Source of the DNA: Bremia lactucae
Taxonomy: Eukaryota > Oomycota > Peronosporomycetes > Peronosporales > Peronosporaceae
Assembly: GCF_004359215.1 (NCBI RefSeq)
Contig: NC_090618.1
Coordinates: 1,490,989 to 1,554,988 of the forward strand
Direction of reading: 5' to 3'
DNA: 64,000 nucleotides
Shown: positions 1 to 11,185 of the stretch, piece by piece
Numbering within the stretch: the stretch's first letter is position 1
Layout of the letters: every line of letters begins with the position of its first letter
The notes under the pieces: model-generated
What the model saw: only the letters and a program-made list of their open reading frames with translations
Databases searched by the model: none
Told to the model about the DNA's origin: nothing
Program-made: the position numbers and the translations under genes

Positions 1-905
1 ATACGGACTGCCAACATTCTGCCGGAAGTGGTAGAGGTTGGAGAGGTGCACGAAAAGAAGGGCTAGGCTTCACCCGTTGACATACCCTGCAAGCACGAAT
101 GTACTTGCGCACGAACTGATACTGGCGGGGCGAGTTAAAGTCGCGACTTACTGTGAGATAAATTTTCTCACGTCCTAGATGCTCACTTGTTGGCGCATCG
201 TGACACTCATACATGATGCGCAAGCGCAAATAATCGTGTGTTGGGACGACGACGTGGGGTGTTGCCGGCAACGGCTGTGTTCAGTAATCAGTTTCGTGTT
301 ATGTATCGATCGGATGACGATCGATAAGAAGCCGGTGAATCTAAAATAGATTTATTGGTTGGATTCATCGATGATTCATTAAGCGCAGAAGGTTTTTATC
401 TTCTGTGTAGGCTTTCTTTATGTCATCAATCAAAGTTGACGGCGGAACACTTGTAATGATTGTTGCAACAATGGGACTATTTTCACTGTTGGAATGTGCA
501 GCAGGCTCGAAATCGGGCCGGCATGACAACGCATCGGCGACGACATTAATGCGTCCTGGTCTATATTCCACGAAGAAATTATACTCCGCGAAGAAGGATA
601 GCCACTAGCCATTCTTTGCGAGAGGCGTGGGCTGTTTACGGCTGTGCGAAATGACGCATGGTACGTATTAGCGATGAACGATTTATCTTCGAGGCGATAG
701 AATCCTAAAAAGGCCAGTGCATATTTTATGGCGATGCTTTCCTTGTCATGCACTGTGTAATTGCGTTAAGCTGGTTGCAGACGACGCGATTGGTGACAGA
801 CGAAGCGCTCCGCGCCGTCCGTATCGTATTGCATTAACGCACAGCCGATTGCAAAATCGCTAGCACCACAGACCACATGGAATGGTCTGCCTTGATCTGC
901 AATCG
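1..905 (-). pseudogene. Family I Gypsy RNase H / integrase zinc region, copy A left arm
   Basis: Read on the minus strand from 905 down to 1, the sequence gives the end of the RT connection, an RNase H segment (KPGR/YRPGR followed by ADALS and RPDFEPA), and then the integrase zinc-binding region. It is similar to the copies at 16.5-17.4 kb and 43.3-44.2 kb. Stops and frameshifts break it throughout. It abuts a plus-strand integrase piece at about 905, so the two halves of pol point away from each other. Non-functional retrotransposon debris. Confidence 0.85.
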
Positions 906-1625
906 CCAAGATGGAGACAGATGGTCAGACGGAACGCTTCAATCGCGTCCTCGAAGAGATACTTCGAGGTTATGTCTAATCGTATCCGAATAGAAGTGAG
1001 ATTTTACCGATGGTCGATTTCGCCATCAACAATTCCGTTCTTGAGTCTACAAGCATACATCGTTCTTCCTGGGTGCCTTACGCCATCCACGCATACCCAC
1101 CCGATTGGGGCGATCCTCTTTTTTAATGTGCGCGTGGACTACGACGAGCAAAACCATTTATGACTCATGCTCATCACGCGTCGAAATTAACAACGACGCG
1201 AATAATGTCGATTGTATCGACATCAAAGAGAAAATGATCTCATGGCAGTACGCACAAAGCGCACTGAAAAAGACAAACAAATATGTCAGCAGAAGAATTT
1301 CTGCTCACTCGAGAATCATAATCCGTTTCGTTCAGGATTCCATTCCTAACGCAGTGGACCGACAGAAACGGAATGCAGACAAACATGGAAGAGAAAATGT
1401 TCATTCATTTAATATTAATGATCTAGTGCTACTCTCTACGGTAAACCTACCTAAGTCACTAATGTGGGTAGCAGAAAACTACTACCCAATTTCATTGGGC
1501 GTTTCCGTGTACTGCATCGCAGAGCCAAGTAGGATGCGTACGTCCTACGTTTTACGTTGGTCGGCTCCGCCCGTACCATCAGTACGCGGCTTCTTTCGAG
1601 GACGAATCTGACCACCCTTTTCAAG
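906..1625 (+). pseudogene. Family I Gypsy integrase core end and C-terminal domain, copy A
   Basis: The plus strand encodes the end of the integrase catalytic core (DGQTER then NRVLEEILRGYV, carrying the third acidic residue) and the C-terminal domain (RQKRNADKHGRENVHSF, then NDLVLLSTVNLPK). Frames shift several times. The upstream parts of integrase are missing and are replaced by the inverted RNase H fragment. The chromodomain expected about 400 bases downstream is deleted near 1830. Confidence 0.85.
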
Positions 1626-1731
1626 AATCCCTAAAAGATTCTTGTGATCGTGAACCAGATTCTCATGTTAAACCTAAAGTTTCTCATGCCGGCTCCGAAT
1701 ATCCTCGAAACTACGATGAGCTGACGACAGC

Positions 1732-2219
1732 TCATCGCGAACAGCATGATATTTCCGTTCGTACTCCAACATGGAGTACGCCATCTTCGAATAGTCTTCC
1801 AACCGCTCGATAGGGCGAACAAAGGGAATAAACATCCCCTTTTACCCTCTTGGAGTTGTCTACACAACACGGACAGGGATCACCCCACGTGAGGCATGGA
1901 AGCTCAGCCTCACGTGACAACCGATGCAATTTATGCTTTGCACCGGTTGGAGTTTCTCAAACTTAACGCGATTTGCGTTAAGTTTTTAAAGCCAGGCTTC
2001 GCGTCCAATGTATTTGACATTGCGAATGAACGCACTCCAAGCTTGCATAAGCGAGACTTTATCTCGCTTATTATTGCCACTAAACCATCGATGCTTAAGA
2101 AAAGCATCGAGATAGAAATCTTCCTCAGCGCGAAAGTTCTTCGCGCTGGGATAAAGGCCATGTAGCTTTGTCGCAATAAATAAGGGATATTTATTGTGAG
2201 GAGTAGTCTCTCCAGACAA
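1732..2219 (-). pseudogene. Antisense accessory gene of family I, middle part, copy A
   Basis: On the strand opposite pol there are two open stretches in different frames. 2219-1986 contains EEDFYLDAFLKHRWFSGNN and SAFIRNV, ending in a stop after REAWL. 1929-1732 contains HRLSREAELPCLTWGDPCPCC. The same peptides recur antisense in copies B (18746-19333), C (21867-22157) and the fragment at 59.1-59.4 kb, where REAWL reads on without the stop. The stop here therefore looks like a local point change. Function unknown. The CPCC motif and the AFIR segment are its recognisable marks. Confidence 0.5.
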
Positions 2220-2258
2220 GCTATTGATTAGCCGTTCTAGCAGAAGCCACGGCTTCTT

Positions 2259-2753
2259 TTAAGGGGCAAGATGTGACATTTTACTGTCTTCACTTCCCTG
2301 AGTAGTACCCACTGGAACAGGGGTACAACAAGAACTTTTATTACGATGGCTTACGCCATCGTCATCACCTTGCACAGAAACAGGTGCAGATGACCGTACG
2401 AGAGACGGAATGGGCGATGAGGGATCATCTTCATCGTCGGATCCAAATAGACTATTAACTCGTCTATAAGAATGAGCCCTCTCATTCGAAGGCTCATAGT
2501 CAGCTGCCTGACGTCTATCAGGCGACTGTTCTATTATCCCCGAGTCGGCGATTTCGTCCGACTCGCATTCGTAGTCGACCTCCAAAAAGGGGTCGAATTC
2601 ACGTGGTGAATCACCACGTGCACTCGCAACATCTAATGTTGTGCGAGTGGAAGATACTACGGTAGATGTTCCATCTGCCGCAAGATATAACAGTGCGTCA
2701 CCCGCGGCTGCACGAACCGCAGCCGAAGGCGCAGCACTATCAACACCCTGCAT
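2259..2753 (-). CDS. Antisense accessory ORF of family I, acidic N-terminal part, copy A
   Basis: A 164-residue ORF opposite to the pol direction, between the pol 3' end and the former 3' LTR. It starts MQGVDSAAPSAAVRAAAGDA, continues through a Ser/Thr-rich stretch to an acidic block (FDPFLEVDYECESDE), a motif SPDRRQAADYEPSNERAHS, and an acidic DDEDD run. The ORF at 21192-21656 (copy C) and the remnant at 46595-46885 (copy D) share EVDYECES and SPDxRQAA, so this reading frame has been kept in several copies. No known domain recognised. It is probably the first part of a longer antisense gene that continues to about 1732. Confidence 0.55.
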   Translation of the reverse strand: MQGVDSAAPSAAVRAAAGDALLYLAADGTSTVVSSTRTTLDVASARGDSPREFDPFLEVDYECESDEIADSGIIEQSPDRRQAADYEPSNERAHSYRRVNSLFGSDDEDDPSSPIPSLVRSSAPVSVQGDDDGVSHRNKSSCCTPVPVGTTQGSEDSKMSHLAP

Positions 2754-2768
2754 GCTTCATGCGATGGA

Positions 2769-2838
2769 TTTACCTTTTGGATAATATTAATTAACAATCT
2801 TTTATTGTTAATTTCATGTAACGATACACCCCGTTACA
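2769..2838 (-). repeat. Family I LTR fragment
   Basis: About 70 bases matching the end of the family I LTR, finishing in CGATACACCCCGTTACA. Its orientation is opposite to what a plus-strand copy A would need for its 3' LTR, so it is a rearranged piece. It lies 225 bases beyond the stop codon of the THADA gene. Confidence 0.75.
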
Positions 2839-3063
2839 ACTGGCGGGCCTTAAAATAGGCGAGGTACCGTGATGAACACAAAAACGATGAGATCAACAGA
2901 AAACGTACTACAATCACATATGCCCTGGATGTGGCAATGCAAGAAAAAGGCTTTTTATTCTGAAAAAAAAAGTATTATTTCGAAGGCTAAAAAGCCATAA
3001 TCTGCCACGTTTAGACTCCAAAAATAGCCGTTCATGTTTACAGATAGTCAAATCATGTCGAAC

Positions 3064-6000
3064 TTAGGCAGCCCAATCCGGGGTTAAATACAGCAAATCT
3101 CTCACCGGTTCAGCACCTTGTGTGGTCAAGCCATTTTCTTGATTTGAAGCCAGCAACTCCAGCGCTCGAATCAAGAAAGGGTGCATTCCATCGTCTTTGC
3201 CGTAAAACTGAAGCGCTTCTCGAGCAAGCTTGCGAACTTTGTTCGCTAACGAAAAAAGCTCGGTCGATAGCTGATGCAAAGAAGACGTCAGGATTGCGAC
3301 AGCGGCGGCAAGAAGTCCAAACAGACGAGCAAACACACCCGGAAAGTAAAGTATCCCTCCTAACCACTGATTCTTCTTGTCAAGACACGCTTGCGCGTCG
3401 TGAATCAACGTAGTCAAGACACATTCCACGGCCGTCAAAATTAACGCGTGCAACGATTGTATTCGCTCACTCTCCGAACCCGCACGAATTAACAAAGCAA
3501 TAATCCAATTCTGTGCAACAACATCTTGCTCGGCAAAGTAATTATTGCTCTCGGACTCAAAAATCCGGCGGTACAAATCATTCCAATCAAGTGCCTTGGC
3601 TCCCGCAGCACCAGTGTACGCTTGAAGAACACTATTTGCGTCAATGAGTTTCATCAGTACATTTGATAAATTCTTCGCGCCGTCTTTCGTTTTCACAAAC
3701 AAGCTAGCAATGAAATTTATGGCAACAGGTAGAATTGATGCATCCGACTGGGAGGAATCAACGTGAAATGCTGGCTTCTCTGTGGCGTTTAAAAGCGCAT
3801 AGAGCACTGCATGACGTGCCTTCGCTCTCACACGCTTGTCATCGTCTTGAAGCAGTCGCAAAGCGCTCATCCAGCCGTTAAATACGACCTCCGCACTATC
3901 TTCCTGAGCCTTATGCATTACAAGGAGTCCACTACGATCAAGTGCCGAGGCAGCAGCTTCACGAAGAAGCAGTGACTGAGATTCGTGGGACCGCAGCTCA
4001 ATTTCTTGGCATAAAGTCTGACACAACGCTTTAGTGTCAGTAGTAGACAACTTTCTAGTTGAGTTGACAACTACGAGGGCTAGCAGCTTTAATGCTGGCG
4101 CGAGGATCCGAGGATCGGCTGAGATGTTTAAAGTACGTACGAGTTCCGTCTGTAATTGCGTCTGGGTTTTGAGACTTGCTTGGTCTAATGGACACTGTTC
4201 CAGTAGCTGTAGTAGTCGAGCTCGAATCTTTGGATGTGTTTCAGTCTGAAAGCGATGAATTAAAAAAGTCTGCAGCTCGACGTTTTGTTCTTGCGTCAAG
4301 TCGGTTACGGTCAGCTTGTGAGCAAACTGTTTAATAGCCTTTTTCCGAATCTGAAGCACGTTGGATACAAGGAATTCCTTTACGACAGCATTGAACAAGT
4401 TGATGCTAGTAGATGCTGTCCACAAACAAAACCAAGTCGAGACTAAGGATCGATCCAATGCGTACATCCCTGGACGTGTTGACAGTACCAACGCCGCAGC
4501 TCGATGCAAGGCACATCGTTGTAACAACTGCCGCTCAACTTCTGCTTGGATGTCTTCTGTCGTCTGAACAAATGCTTTTCGAGCTGCATCCGTTAATAAC
4601 ATGTCATGTACGCTGGAAACATCGTAAGCGTAAAAATGCATAACCACATCGATAATAGCGACAACCTCGGCTCGAATTACGACATTAATTCGTGCAGCGT
4701 CTGGTCCTGCCCATAGCCACATGATTGATGGAAGTACTTGGGATGCTATGACTTGAAAAAAGTCCACTTGAACCGACGTAGGACGGACCGTCGATGGACT
4801 ATTTCTAGCCAAGTGTTTCGTTGAGAGATGACGAATTTGAGTGAGAATACCGTGGACAGTGTTGTGGGATATCGCGACAGAGTCTTTAGCACGACCAATA
4901 CCGCGGGGAAGCTTGGCTAAGAGCAGCAGTACCACGGACGCAGCGTCCGTGTCTTTAACAATCGACGCCAATGCTTTGGAAGCCATGAATTGAATCGCCA
5001 TTGTTGGTTGCGACGCGCATTGTAGAACAAGCGGAACAAAAGTGGCGAGTCCAGTCCCATTGCTTTTAAACGAAGCACCTGCATCGTTTTCTCGCTGATC
5101 CTCCTCATCCCCAGGTCGCAAGCGGCTTAGAAACAATAGCAGCGGGTACAGTCCAGGCGGCGAAGCTCCACCAAGCGCACTGGTTGATTTGCTCTCGTTC
5201 GCAAGCATCCTAGTTAGCTCTCGACCGAGCACGCTACGTAGCTTCTGAAAGCGCGAGAACACGTCGGTGCTTGCTACGAGTTGATGGGAATTCCCGTCAG
5301 CAATGCGCTTGTCTCCGATCGCACGTTGCGTTGCCGCAGCAAAGAGCATCATCGACGAATTGCGAACAGCCCAGGACCCACACTCGAATCCTTGGACGGC
5401 GAGTTCAAACATGGCGACAACATACTGCGCCACGTCGTCAGCCAAAACTCCATCTTGACAAATTAGCTTGAGAATGTTTAAAGCGTGCACTCGAGCACGC
5501 CACAAGGAATGGTGATCATGTAACGAGTCCTTTTCTGCAGCGTCCGTGTCTTCACCCGCGAGCCGCAGCAAAGTCGCCATGACTTTCGGGAGAATTACGG
5601 CAGCAGCATTGCGTGGCTCTGCTCGAAGAATCGCCACAAAACTAAATGCAAAGCCAGAGCTTCGACGCAAAATAAAATGCTGTTCGGAACGTTCCAATCG
5701 CTCAAGCAAACGTTCTGCCCAGTACGAAGGCAAGCCACTGAGCATTGGATGATGTTCACTATGGGCGAGGAAAGCAGCACAAACTCCCTCGAATGCCTGA
5801 TATGCCATGGCCACAGCACCCTTGTGCTTCAATTCAAATAGCGCGTTTAACAAAATCTCGCCACCTTGCTGAGCCATCTCGACAGTAAAGTACGAGACAT
5901 GGTCTGTACGTGACGCGGACGTGGGTAGTGGTACGCGATTCATTAGCAGCTTGAGAATCGCACCACCTTCACGAGCGGCGAGCCAACTGCTAACGACAGC

Positions 6001-9000
6001 ACGTTGTTCAGTGTTATCGTCCTCGCTCGCACCATTCAGAGCATAGTCGCTGGTCTCAACGATCAAATGGCCACGACAGTCGACTCGTAAAGCAGAACTC
6101 GTTGTTTTAGCGACCGTACTAACTTCACCCACGACACCAGCAAACGAAGCCGAGAGTTCTTGGTCACCAACGCCACAAGTCGCGTCGCCCACGACAGCAA
6201 GCGACACACGCATGGACTCGTGAACAGCATGGAAAACCTGCGCGATCGCATGCGGCCAGTCCGAAGCGTCATTCGTCGTAAGTGGATCGAACGCGAGATT
6301 GTCTAAAATGTAGTGAAGTGCGAGTAAAAAGCCGTGAACAAGTGGCGACGCGCCTTGTTGAAGCTCCACTGGATTGAGGGCTTTGATGCGATATAAAATC
6401 ATGTCTGTCAACTGCAATACAAAAGCTATGTCTGGATTTGCACTGCAAGTTTTCAAAGCACCATTTTGAAGCTCGAACGAGGGTTGGAATGACAATTGAA
6501 AGCGATGAATCGCAACACGACACTTTTGAAATAAAAGTCGAATAAAAATCGCTCCAGCGTCGCTTTCACGCTGACGAGGACTTCCACAGAGTCCAATTGT
6601 CCATGTGAGAAGATTTGACAACTCTTGACGCGTTGCATACCCTGGTAAATCATCTGGGAAAAGGTCGAGAATTGTGAACGACAAGGAGCGGATGGAATCC
6701 CACGCACTTGTGAGCATATGAAACAGCGTCGTAACCGTGTGCTTTGTATACAAGAGACTTGGAAACGACGATTCTGTGGTTTGACGCATGAGACCAAAGA
6801 GCTGGACGTATAACAAGAATAACTCGAGGCCCAAAGTGATTCGCTGTGGCAACGCTCCAGGGTATATTGAAGCGACAATAAAGAGCTCCACCCAGTGTTG
6901 AAACGACTTGGCGGTCTCCAATTCATTGCGACAATTTGAGCGATTATACGGAATCACTGACGTCGTTTGATTCTTCCTAGCGAGACGTATGGTCTCGTTT
7001 ATACGAATGAGAACTGTCTTCAGACCAATGAGCGTGTTCATGCGACCAGCAGGGTCAATCTCTTTACCATTGATAACTAAATAGCCCTTGATTAATTGCA
7101 ACTCCTTGTCCGTGGGCAAACTCGTTGATTTGAGCGACGCGCACAATGCATCAAACGCTGTCGCTCGTATTTTGCCATCGGCATGACACAGGCCAAGCTC
7201 AATTGCGTGCGCAGACACGTCAAGGAGTTTTTCAGGAGCCATCTTTTTCCGTGCGAGTTTGAGTACCTCGAGTTCAGCCCACAAGGCAATGTCTCGATCA
7301 CTAGCGTTCGTAGCTTGATTTCGAAGACGCTGAAGCAAGATTGGTACACAAGCTGAATCCTTTTTTAATAAAAGGGGAATCACGTACATGGCTACACGTG
7401 CACGAAGATTTGCGTCGGGCGAAAAGAGTACTTGAATAACATCCGACAGCCAAAGATGGCGCCACGCTGCTACCGAGTCGTTGTCTGTGATTGATGATGT
7501 CGATTTGTCACGTTGATTGCGTTGATGTTGAGCGAGATTGTCAAGAATTTGGGCAAATAAATTTGCCGCAGCAGGTGCAGCGTAGTCTTTTTGACCCACG
7601 GCTGCAAGCAACGTTGACAGTAGAGCCGGACATGCCTGAAGCACCTGCTGAGCTCCAGCTTGGTCGACTAAAAGGGCCAATGATCCGTACTTTGCTCGGC
7701 TGGTGGGTGGCAGTTCTACGACCCGTGGTAGAAGAACATTAGACCAGTCCTTAAAGCCACTAGAAAGCACCTGATAATCAACAATATAAGCAAAGACTGT
7801 GGCCATAAATTGGTTTAATTTTTTGGACGGATGTTCCCAATTCAGTAGTACCGACGTCGTTATGGTCGTCAAGGTACCAACTGATATCAGAGGTAGATCC
7901 TGAGCATATTCCAACGCTTTTGTTTGCAAAATCAGTACAGCACGACGTAAAATTGCTTCAAGGACTTGAAATGCGAATAAACGCGTCGTATGGGATTCGT
8001 GTTCACAATATTGCTGCACTTTTGAAAGTATTGTATTTAACACGCTTGTTTTGGATGAAGAGTTCACATTAATTCCAAAGTTTTCGGCTGGAACCGCGAT
8101 ACTTTCATTCGTAAGGCTAGTAAGCAAACCACGGTAAACTGCGAGCCTCGAAAGGCCTCCAAAACTTGCCATATCTGTCTCAACGTGTCGTTGCACGTAA
8201 TCATTAAGGCACGCCGTGCTGATACTTCTCATTTCGAGATACGCTGCTTGTAGCAGCAGTTGAGTCGCATCGTACGATGATCTTGCGGTTAGTTCTAGGA
8301 GAATTCGTAGCAGTAAACAGTATGCGAGTCCTGCTTGGGTCAGCAGATCTTTGTGGACCACATGAGTTTGTAACAGTAACACACAATGTTTTACAATACG
8401 AAGAAGAGCTGTGGTTACCATGGTTACACTCGTTTCGCAACACTGCTGTAACCGACGGTCCAATACCTCTTTCATTGTAGTTACTATTATAATGCTCTTT
8501 AAAGCATGACCACAACGTTCCGAGGCAGCTAAGATCCCATTGGTCGAAACTGTTACCGCCTCGTTCTCGGGCTCATTCTGAGCTTCGAACGTCGTCTTCT
8601 GATACGCCATAATTGGCGCTTCTAAAGCCTCTAATTGGTCACCACAGCACGTTATGAATTGCAGCAAGTGCTCCATTTCTCCACTCGTTCCATCATAAAG
8701 CACGGGATTTTCTACCAATAAGCGAGCTAGATATGGCGACTCGACCAAATGCAGCATGCGATCTAACAACGTGACGCGCTGCTCAGTCGTTGGATGCGGT
8801 ACATCTGATTCGTGCCATAAGGTAGTAAGATACGCCCGTAGCTCTTGGGCCGCAACGATACGTAACTCGCTTGAAACAGGTCCTTCGCTTTGCTCCAAAA
8901 CGTTCAAGATCAATCCGAAATTCTTGCGTAACGGATACGAAATCGGTGCTACACTTAGCCGGAAGACGAGTTGCCATATTAAAAGGATAATGTTGCTCAT

Positions 9001-9345
9001 CTCTTCTGTCGCCAGACCTTTCAACTTGGCACGAAACAGCTGCAGCATTTTAAGTTGCTCGTAGAGGCTACCGTGTGCCGCACACAATGTATCATACCAC
9101 GCTGCCAAGTCGCTGTCACCTAATGCAGCAGGCAAGGCCACGTTCGAAGGCACTTGACTCATTATCAGACGTAAATTCACGCCATTCGGTACAACTGCGC
9201 CCGTCGCGTGCGCTTCTTTCATCACGCCCTTCCTCTTTTTGCGCACCATTGCCGAATAGCTGGTTTGCCCAGCATTTCTTACTGATATCTCACCGGTACA
9301 CTTGTGAGAACCGGTATCAAGAATAAATACAAAACGGCCAATCAT
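3064..9345 (-). CDS. THADA: THADA / TRM732 homologue (tRNA 2'-O-methyltransferase co-factor), HEAT-repeat protein
   Basis: Single-exon ORF of 2093 residues, close to animal THADA and longer than yeast Trm732. The diagnostic DUF2428 region lies at about residues 1200-1350: ILRRSSGFAFSFVAILRAEP near 1225, RVHALNILKLICQDGVL near 1285, and GSWAVRNSSMMLFAAATQRA near 1323. The rest is leucine-rich helical repeat sequence. In yeast the homologue partners the FTSJ-type methyltransferase Trm7 to modify position 32 of the anticodon loop of several tRNAs; that role is inferred here from the family. Two starts are possible: Met1 (9345) lies only 26 bases from the ATG of the divergent gene, and Met33 (9249, MVRKKRKG) leaves a more normal 122-base promoter gap. 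A decayed copy of its 3' half lies at 48.9-58.8 kb. Confidence 0.93.
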   Translation of the reverse strand: MIGRFVFILDTGSHKCTGEISVRNAGQTSYSAMVRKKRKGVMKEAHATGAVVPNGVNLRLIMSQVPSNVALPAALGDSDLAAWYDTLCAAHGSLYEQLKMLQLFRAKLKGLATEEMSNIILLIWQLVFRLSVAPISYPLRKNFGLILNVLEQSEGPVSSELRIVAAQELRAYLTTLWHESDVPHPTTEQRVTLLDRMLHLVESPYLARLLVENPVLYDGTSGEMEHLLQFITCCGDQLEALEAPIMAYQKTTFEAQNEPENEAVTVSTNGILAASERCGHALKSIIIVTTMKEVLDRRLQQCCETSVTMVTTALLRIVKHCVLLLQTHVVHKDLLTQAGLAYCLLLRILLELTARSSYDATQLLLQAAYLEMRSISTACLNDYVQRHVETDMASFGGLSRLAVYRGLLTSLTNESIAVPAENFGINVNSSSKTSVLNTILSKVQQYCEHESHTTRLFAFQVLEAILRRAVLILQTKALEYAQDLPLISVGTLTTITTSVLLNWEHPSKKLNQFMATVFAYIVDYQVLSSGFKDWSNVLLPRVVELPPTSRAKYGSLALLVDQAGAQQVLQACPALLSTLLAAVGQKDYAAPAAANLFAQILDNLAQHQRNQRDKSTSSITDNDSVAAWRHLWLSDVIQVLFSPDANLRARVAMYVIPLLLKKDSACVPILLQRLRNQATNASDRDIALWAELEVLKLARKKMAPEKLLDVSAHAIELGLCHADGKIRATAFDALCASLKSTSLPTDKELQLIKGYLVINGKEIDPAGRMNTLIGLKTVLIRINETIRLARKNQTTSVIPYNRSNCRNELETAKSFQHWVELFIVASIYPGALPQRITLGLELFLLYVQLFGLMRQTTESSFPSLLYTKHTVTTLFHMLTSAWDSIRSLSFTILDLFPDDLPGYATRQELSNLLTWTIGLCGSPRQRESDAGAIFIRLLFQKCRVAIHRFQLSFQPSFELQNGALKTCSANPDIAFVLQLTDMILYRIKALNPVELQQGASPLVHGFLLALHYILDNLAFDPLTTNDASDWPHAIAQVFHAVHESMRVSLAVVGDATCGVGDQELSASFAGVVGEVSTVAKTTSSALRVDCRGHLIVETSDYALNGASEDDNTEQRAVVSSWLAAREGGAILKLLMNRVPLPTSASRTDHVSYFTVEMAQQGGEILLNALFELKHKGAVAMAYQAFEGVCAAFLAHSEHHPMLSGLPSYWAERLLERLERSEQHFILRRSSGFAFSFVAILRAEPRNAAAVILPKVMATLLRLAGEDTDAAEKDSLHDHHSLWRARVHALNILKLICQDGVLADDVAQYVVAMFELAVQGFECGSWAVRNSSMMLFAAATQRAIGDKRIADGNSHQLVASTDVFSRFQKLRSVLGRELTRMLANESKSTSALGGASPPGLYPLLLFLSRLRPGDEEDQRENDAGASFKSNGTGLATFVPLVLQCASQPTMAIQFMASKALASIVKDTDAASVVLLLLAKLPRGIGRAKDSVAISHNTVHGILTQIRHLSTKHLARNSPSTVRPTSVQVDFFQVIASQVLPSIMWLWAGPDAARINVVIRAEVVAIIDVVMHFYAYDVSSVHDMLLTDAARKAFVQTTEDIQAEVERQLLQRCALHRAAALVLSTRPGMYALDRSLVSTWFCLWTASTSINLFNAVVKEFLVSNVLQIRKKAIKQFAHKLTVTDLTQEQNVELQTFLIHRFQTETHPKIRARLLQLLEQCPLDQASLKTQTQLQTELVRTLNISADPRILAPALKLLALVVVNSTRKLSTTDTKALCQTLCQEIELRSHESQSLLLREAAASALDRSGLLVMHKAQEDSAEVVFNGWMSALRLLQDDDKRVRAKARHAVLYALLNATEKPAFHVDSSQSDASILPVAINFIASLFVKTKDGAKNLSNVLMKLIDANSVLQAYTGAAGAKALDWNDLYRRIFESESNNYFAEQDVVAQNWIIALLIRAGSESERIQSLHALILTAVECVLTTLIHDAQACLDKKNQWLGGILYFPGVFARLFGLLAAAVAILTSSLHQLSTELFSLANKVRKLAREALQFYGKDDGMHPFLIRALELLASNQENGLTTQGAEPVRDLLYLTPDWAA

Positions 9346-9371
9346 GCTGTTAAAGGGGTCTCATAACTCGT

Positions 9372-11185
9372 ATGACCGCATCTGTGAGCCCGAACGGAGA
9401 CGGCACTTCCATGCGCAAGCTGAAGCAGCGCTCTCAGAGTAAGATCGCTTCGTCCAACAGTGTCATTACGCAAGAGCGTGTGACGCGAGACTCTAATAAG
9501 CGGGCGCGCGTGGAAGCGTTAGGTGAACAGAAGACGCAGGCGAAGAAGAAGGCAGAAACGACCCCCGTGGCTGGTGTCGCTACGTCCTCTAAGCTACAGA
9601 TTACTTGCGGTACGAAAGCCGTAGCGATTCTTATCTGGCGAGGGAGCTGTAGCTGTGGTGCTTATTCTAATTTAGACTTGTGTATACTGCGCTATGGTAA
9701 CGAATAGGACAGGAGCAAGGGGATACAACGAACCAGTATTCAGTCGAAAGAAGTGAGATTGAGAAAAATTGTAAAGGAGTGTTTTGTACTCCTGTACAAG
9801 ACATCACAGAGGAGATTATGGCCATCGGACGTAGGAATGAGCAGCTACAGCTCAGCGTGACGACACTTAAGCGTAACTTTCACGTACGCGAAGAAGAAAC
9901 GCAACAATTGCTATTAGGATTAGGCGCATTGAACGCTGTGGCGAAGGAGCTAGCGGCATTGCAAAAGGACTATTGGGAATGTTCGTCGAAGAATGCAGTG
10001 CTGATTCAGGAGTCACTGGAACAGCTATCCAACTGCTCGGCACAGGTAGACACGCTGAAACGTTGTCGAGACGTGACGATCACACAGCTGCAAGACTTTC
10101 GGCTTGATTGCTTGCAAAAGATGAACAATTTAGCATCAAGACTTGACGGTTTGGCGGATAGCTCGAGTCTCGAAGCCGAGTCGTTTGTTACGGACGTTGA
10201 AGCGATGAATCCGAAACAGCAAGCGGTGAAAGAGCTGAAAGATGAGCTGATTCAAGTCCGGAAACGAGTCATTCGAAGCGAATTGGCCACTTCCGTGCCG
10301 TCGTGTAGTAACTTGGAAAGTTCGACTCCACCCGAGTCGATTGAGCGAATGAATCTCGCACTTGAAATGCTGGATAAATTGCATGCTGAAATGTTTCAAT
10401 TGAAGCAATCGCTTGTGCAGGATAATCTGTCGTTTCGACAGCATTTCGAGACGCTTTTGATGCAGCAAATGGCGTGTGTTCAAGATGTACAGGACAACGA
10501 AGCCGAACGGATCCACGAAGAGATGGACCACATGAGGTCCGGCATGTGTGAGATTCTCAAGGATATACATCGACTTAAAGAACGGACAAAGTACTTAGTG
10601 CCAAGTATGGCACGGGTTGGCTTTCGAAAGAGCTCAAAAGTTCCGTTGCCACACGAGCCCAGGTGGTTTGGAGGACGAAGTGGCGAAAGGATAGATGAGC
10701 ATCGGTCCATTGCCATTTCTCACAGCGGTGGATTCTCCATGGCGACACGGCTATGTTCAAATAATCTGCCGCATACCGAACATGACTTCAGTGACGATAT
10801 TCACTGTCCTGGAGTCTTGTCAATTGTTTCAGATGCTTGCTATGCACGTCCACGCCATCCACGCAGCTCCAAATCTAGTAACTCGAGTCCAGGACGCTCC
10901 GACGAAGACAATTGGCTCATGACCACAGAAAATGCTCCTGCAGCCGACCAACGTCCGGCACAGCCTTGTCAAAGCCCGCACTATTCGTCTTGTTCATCAA
11001 GTCTATCGGGTCGTTTAAGTGCTTACCGAGGTACGAAATGATTATTTTTTTTACTAGTACTTCGAGTAGCGTAATAACGTTGTGTGCTCTGTGTAGATGA
11101 GACTGCGACACCGACTGCAGAACAATTCGAGCAACGGCTTTTGGAACAGCACCGGCTTTTCTGGATTAGTGAAGGCGCCGGGTAA
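9372..11185 (+). CDS. Coiled-coil protein, three exons
   Basis: Proposed exons are 9372-9609, 9744-11030 and 11097-11185. Both introns (134 and 66 bases) begin GTACGAAA, end in AG, and keep the frame, giving 537 residues. The N-terminus is basic and low-complexity (MRKLKQRSQSK, KRARVEALGEQKTQAKKKAE), suggesting nuclear targeting. Residues about 100-320 are strongly coiled-coil (EEIMAIGRRNEQLQLSVTTL; then NLALEMLDKLHAEMFQLKQS). The tail is Ser-rich. It is divergent from THADA and about 190 bases upstream of a second coiled-coil gene on the same strand. I do not recognise the family. A fourth exon joining it to the next gene (GT at 11182, AG at 11258, frame kept) cannot be excluded. Confidence 0.72.

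Noticed and set aside
4034..4249. Several 60-157-codon ORFs opposite or overlapping the THADA gene
   Set aside because: Shadow frames of a long conserved ORF; none has motifs or copies elsewhere outside the pseudogene.
9779..11041. A separate gene starting with GTG at 9779
   Set aside because: GTG starts are not expected in nuclear genes, and an intron from 9610 to 9743 joins this ORF in frame to the upstream exon.
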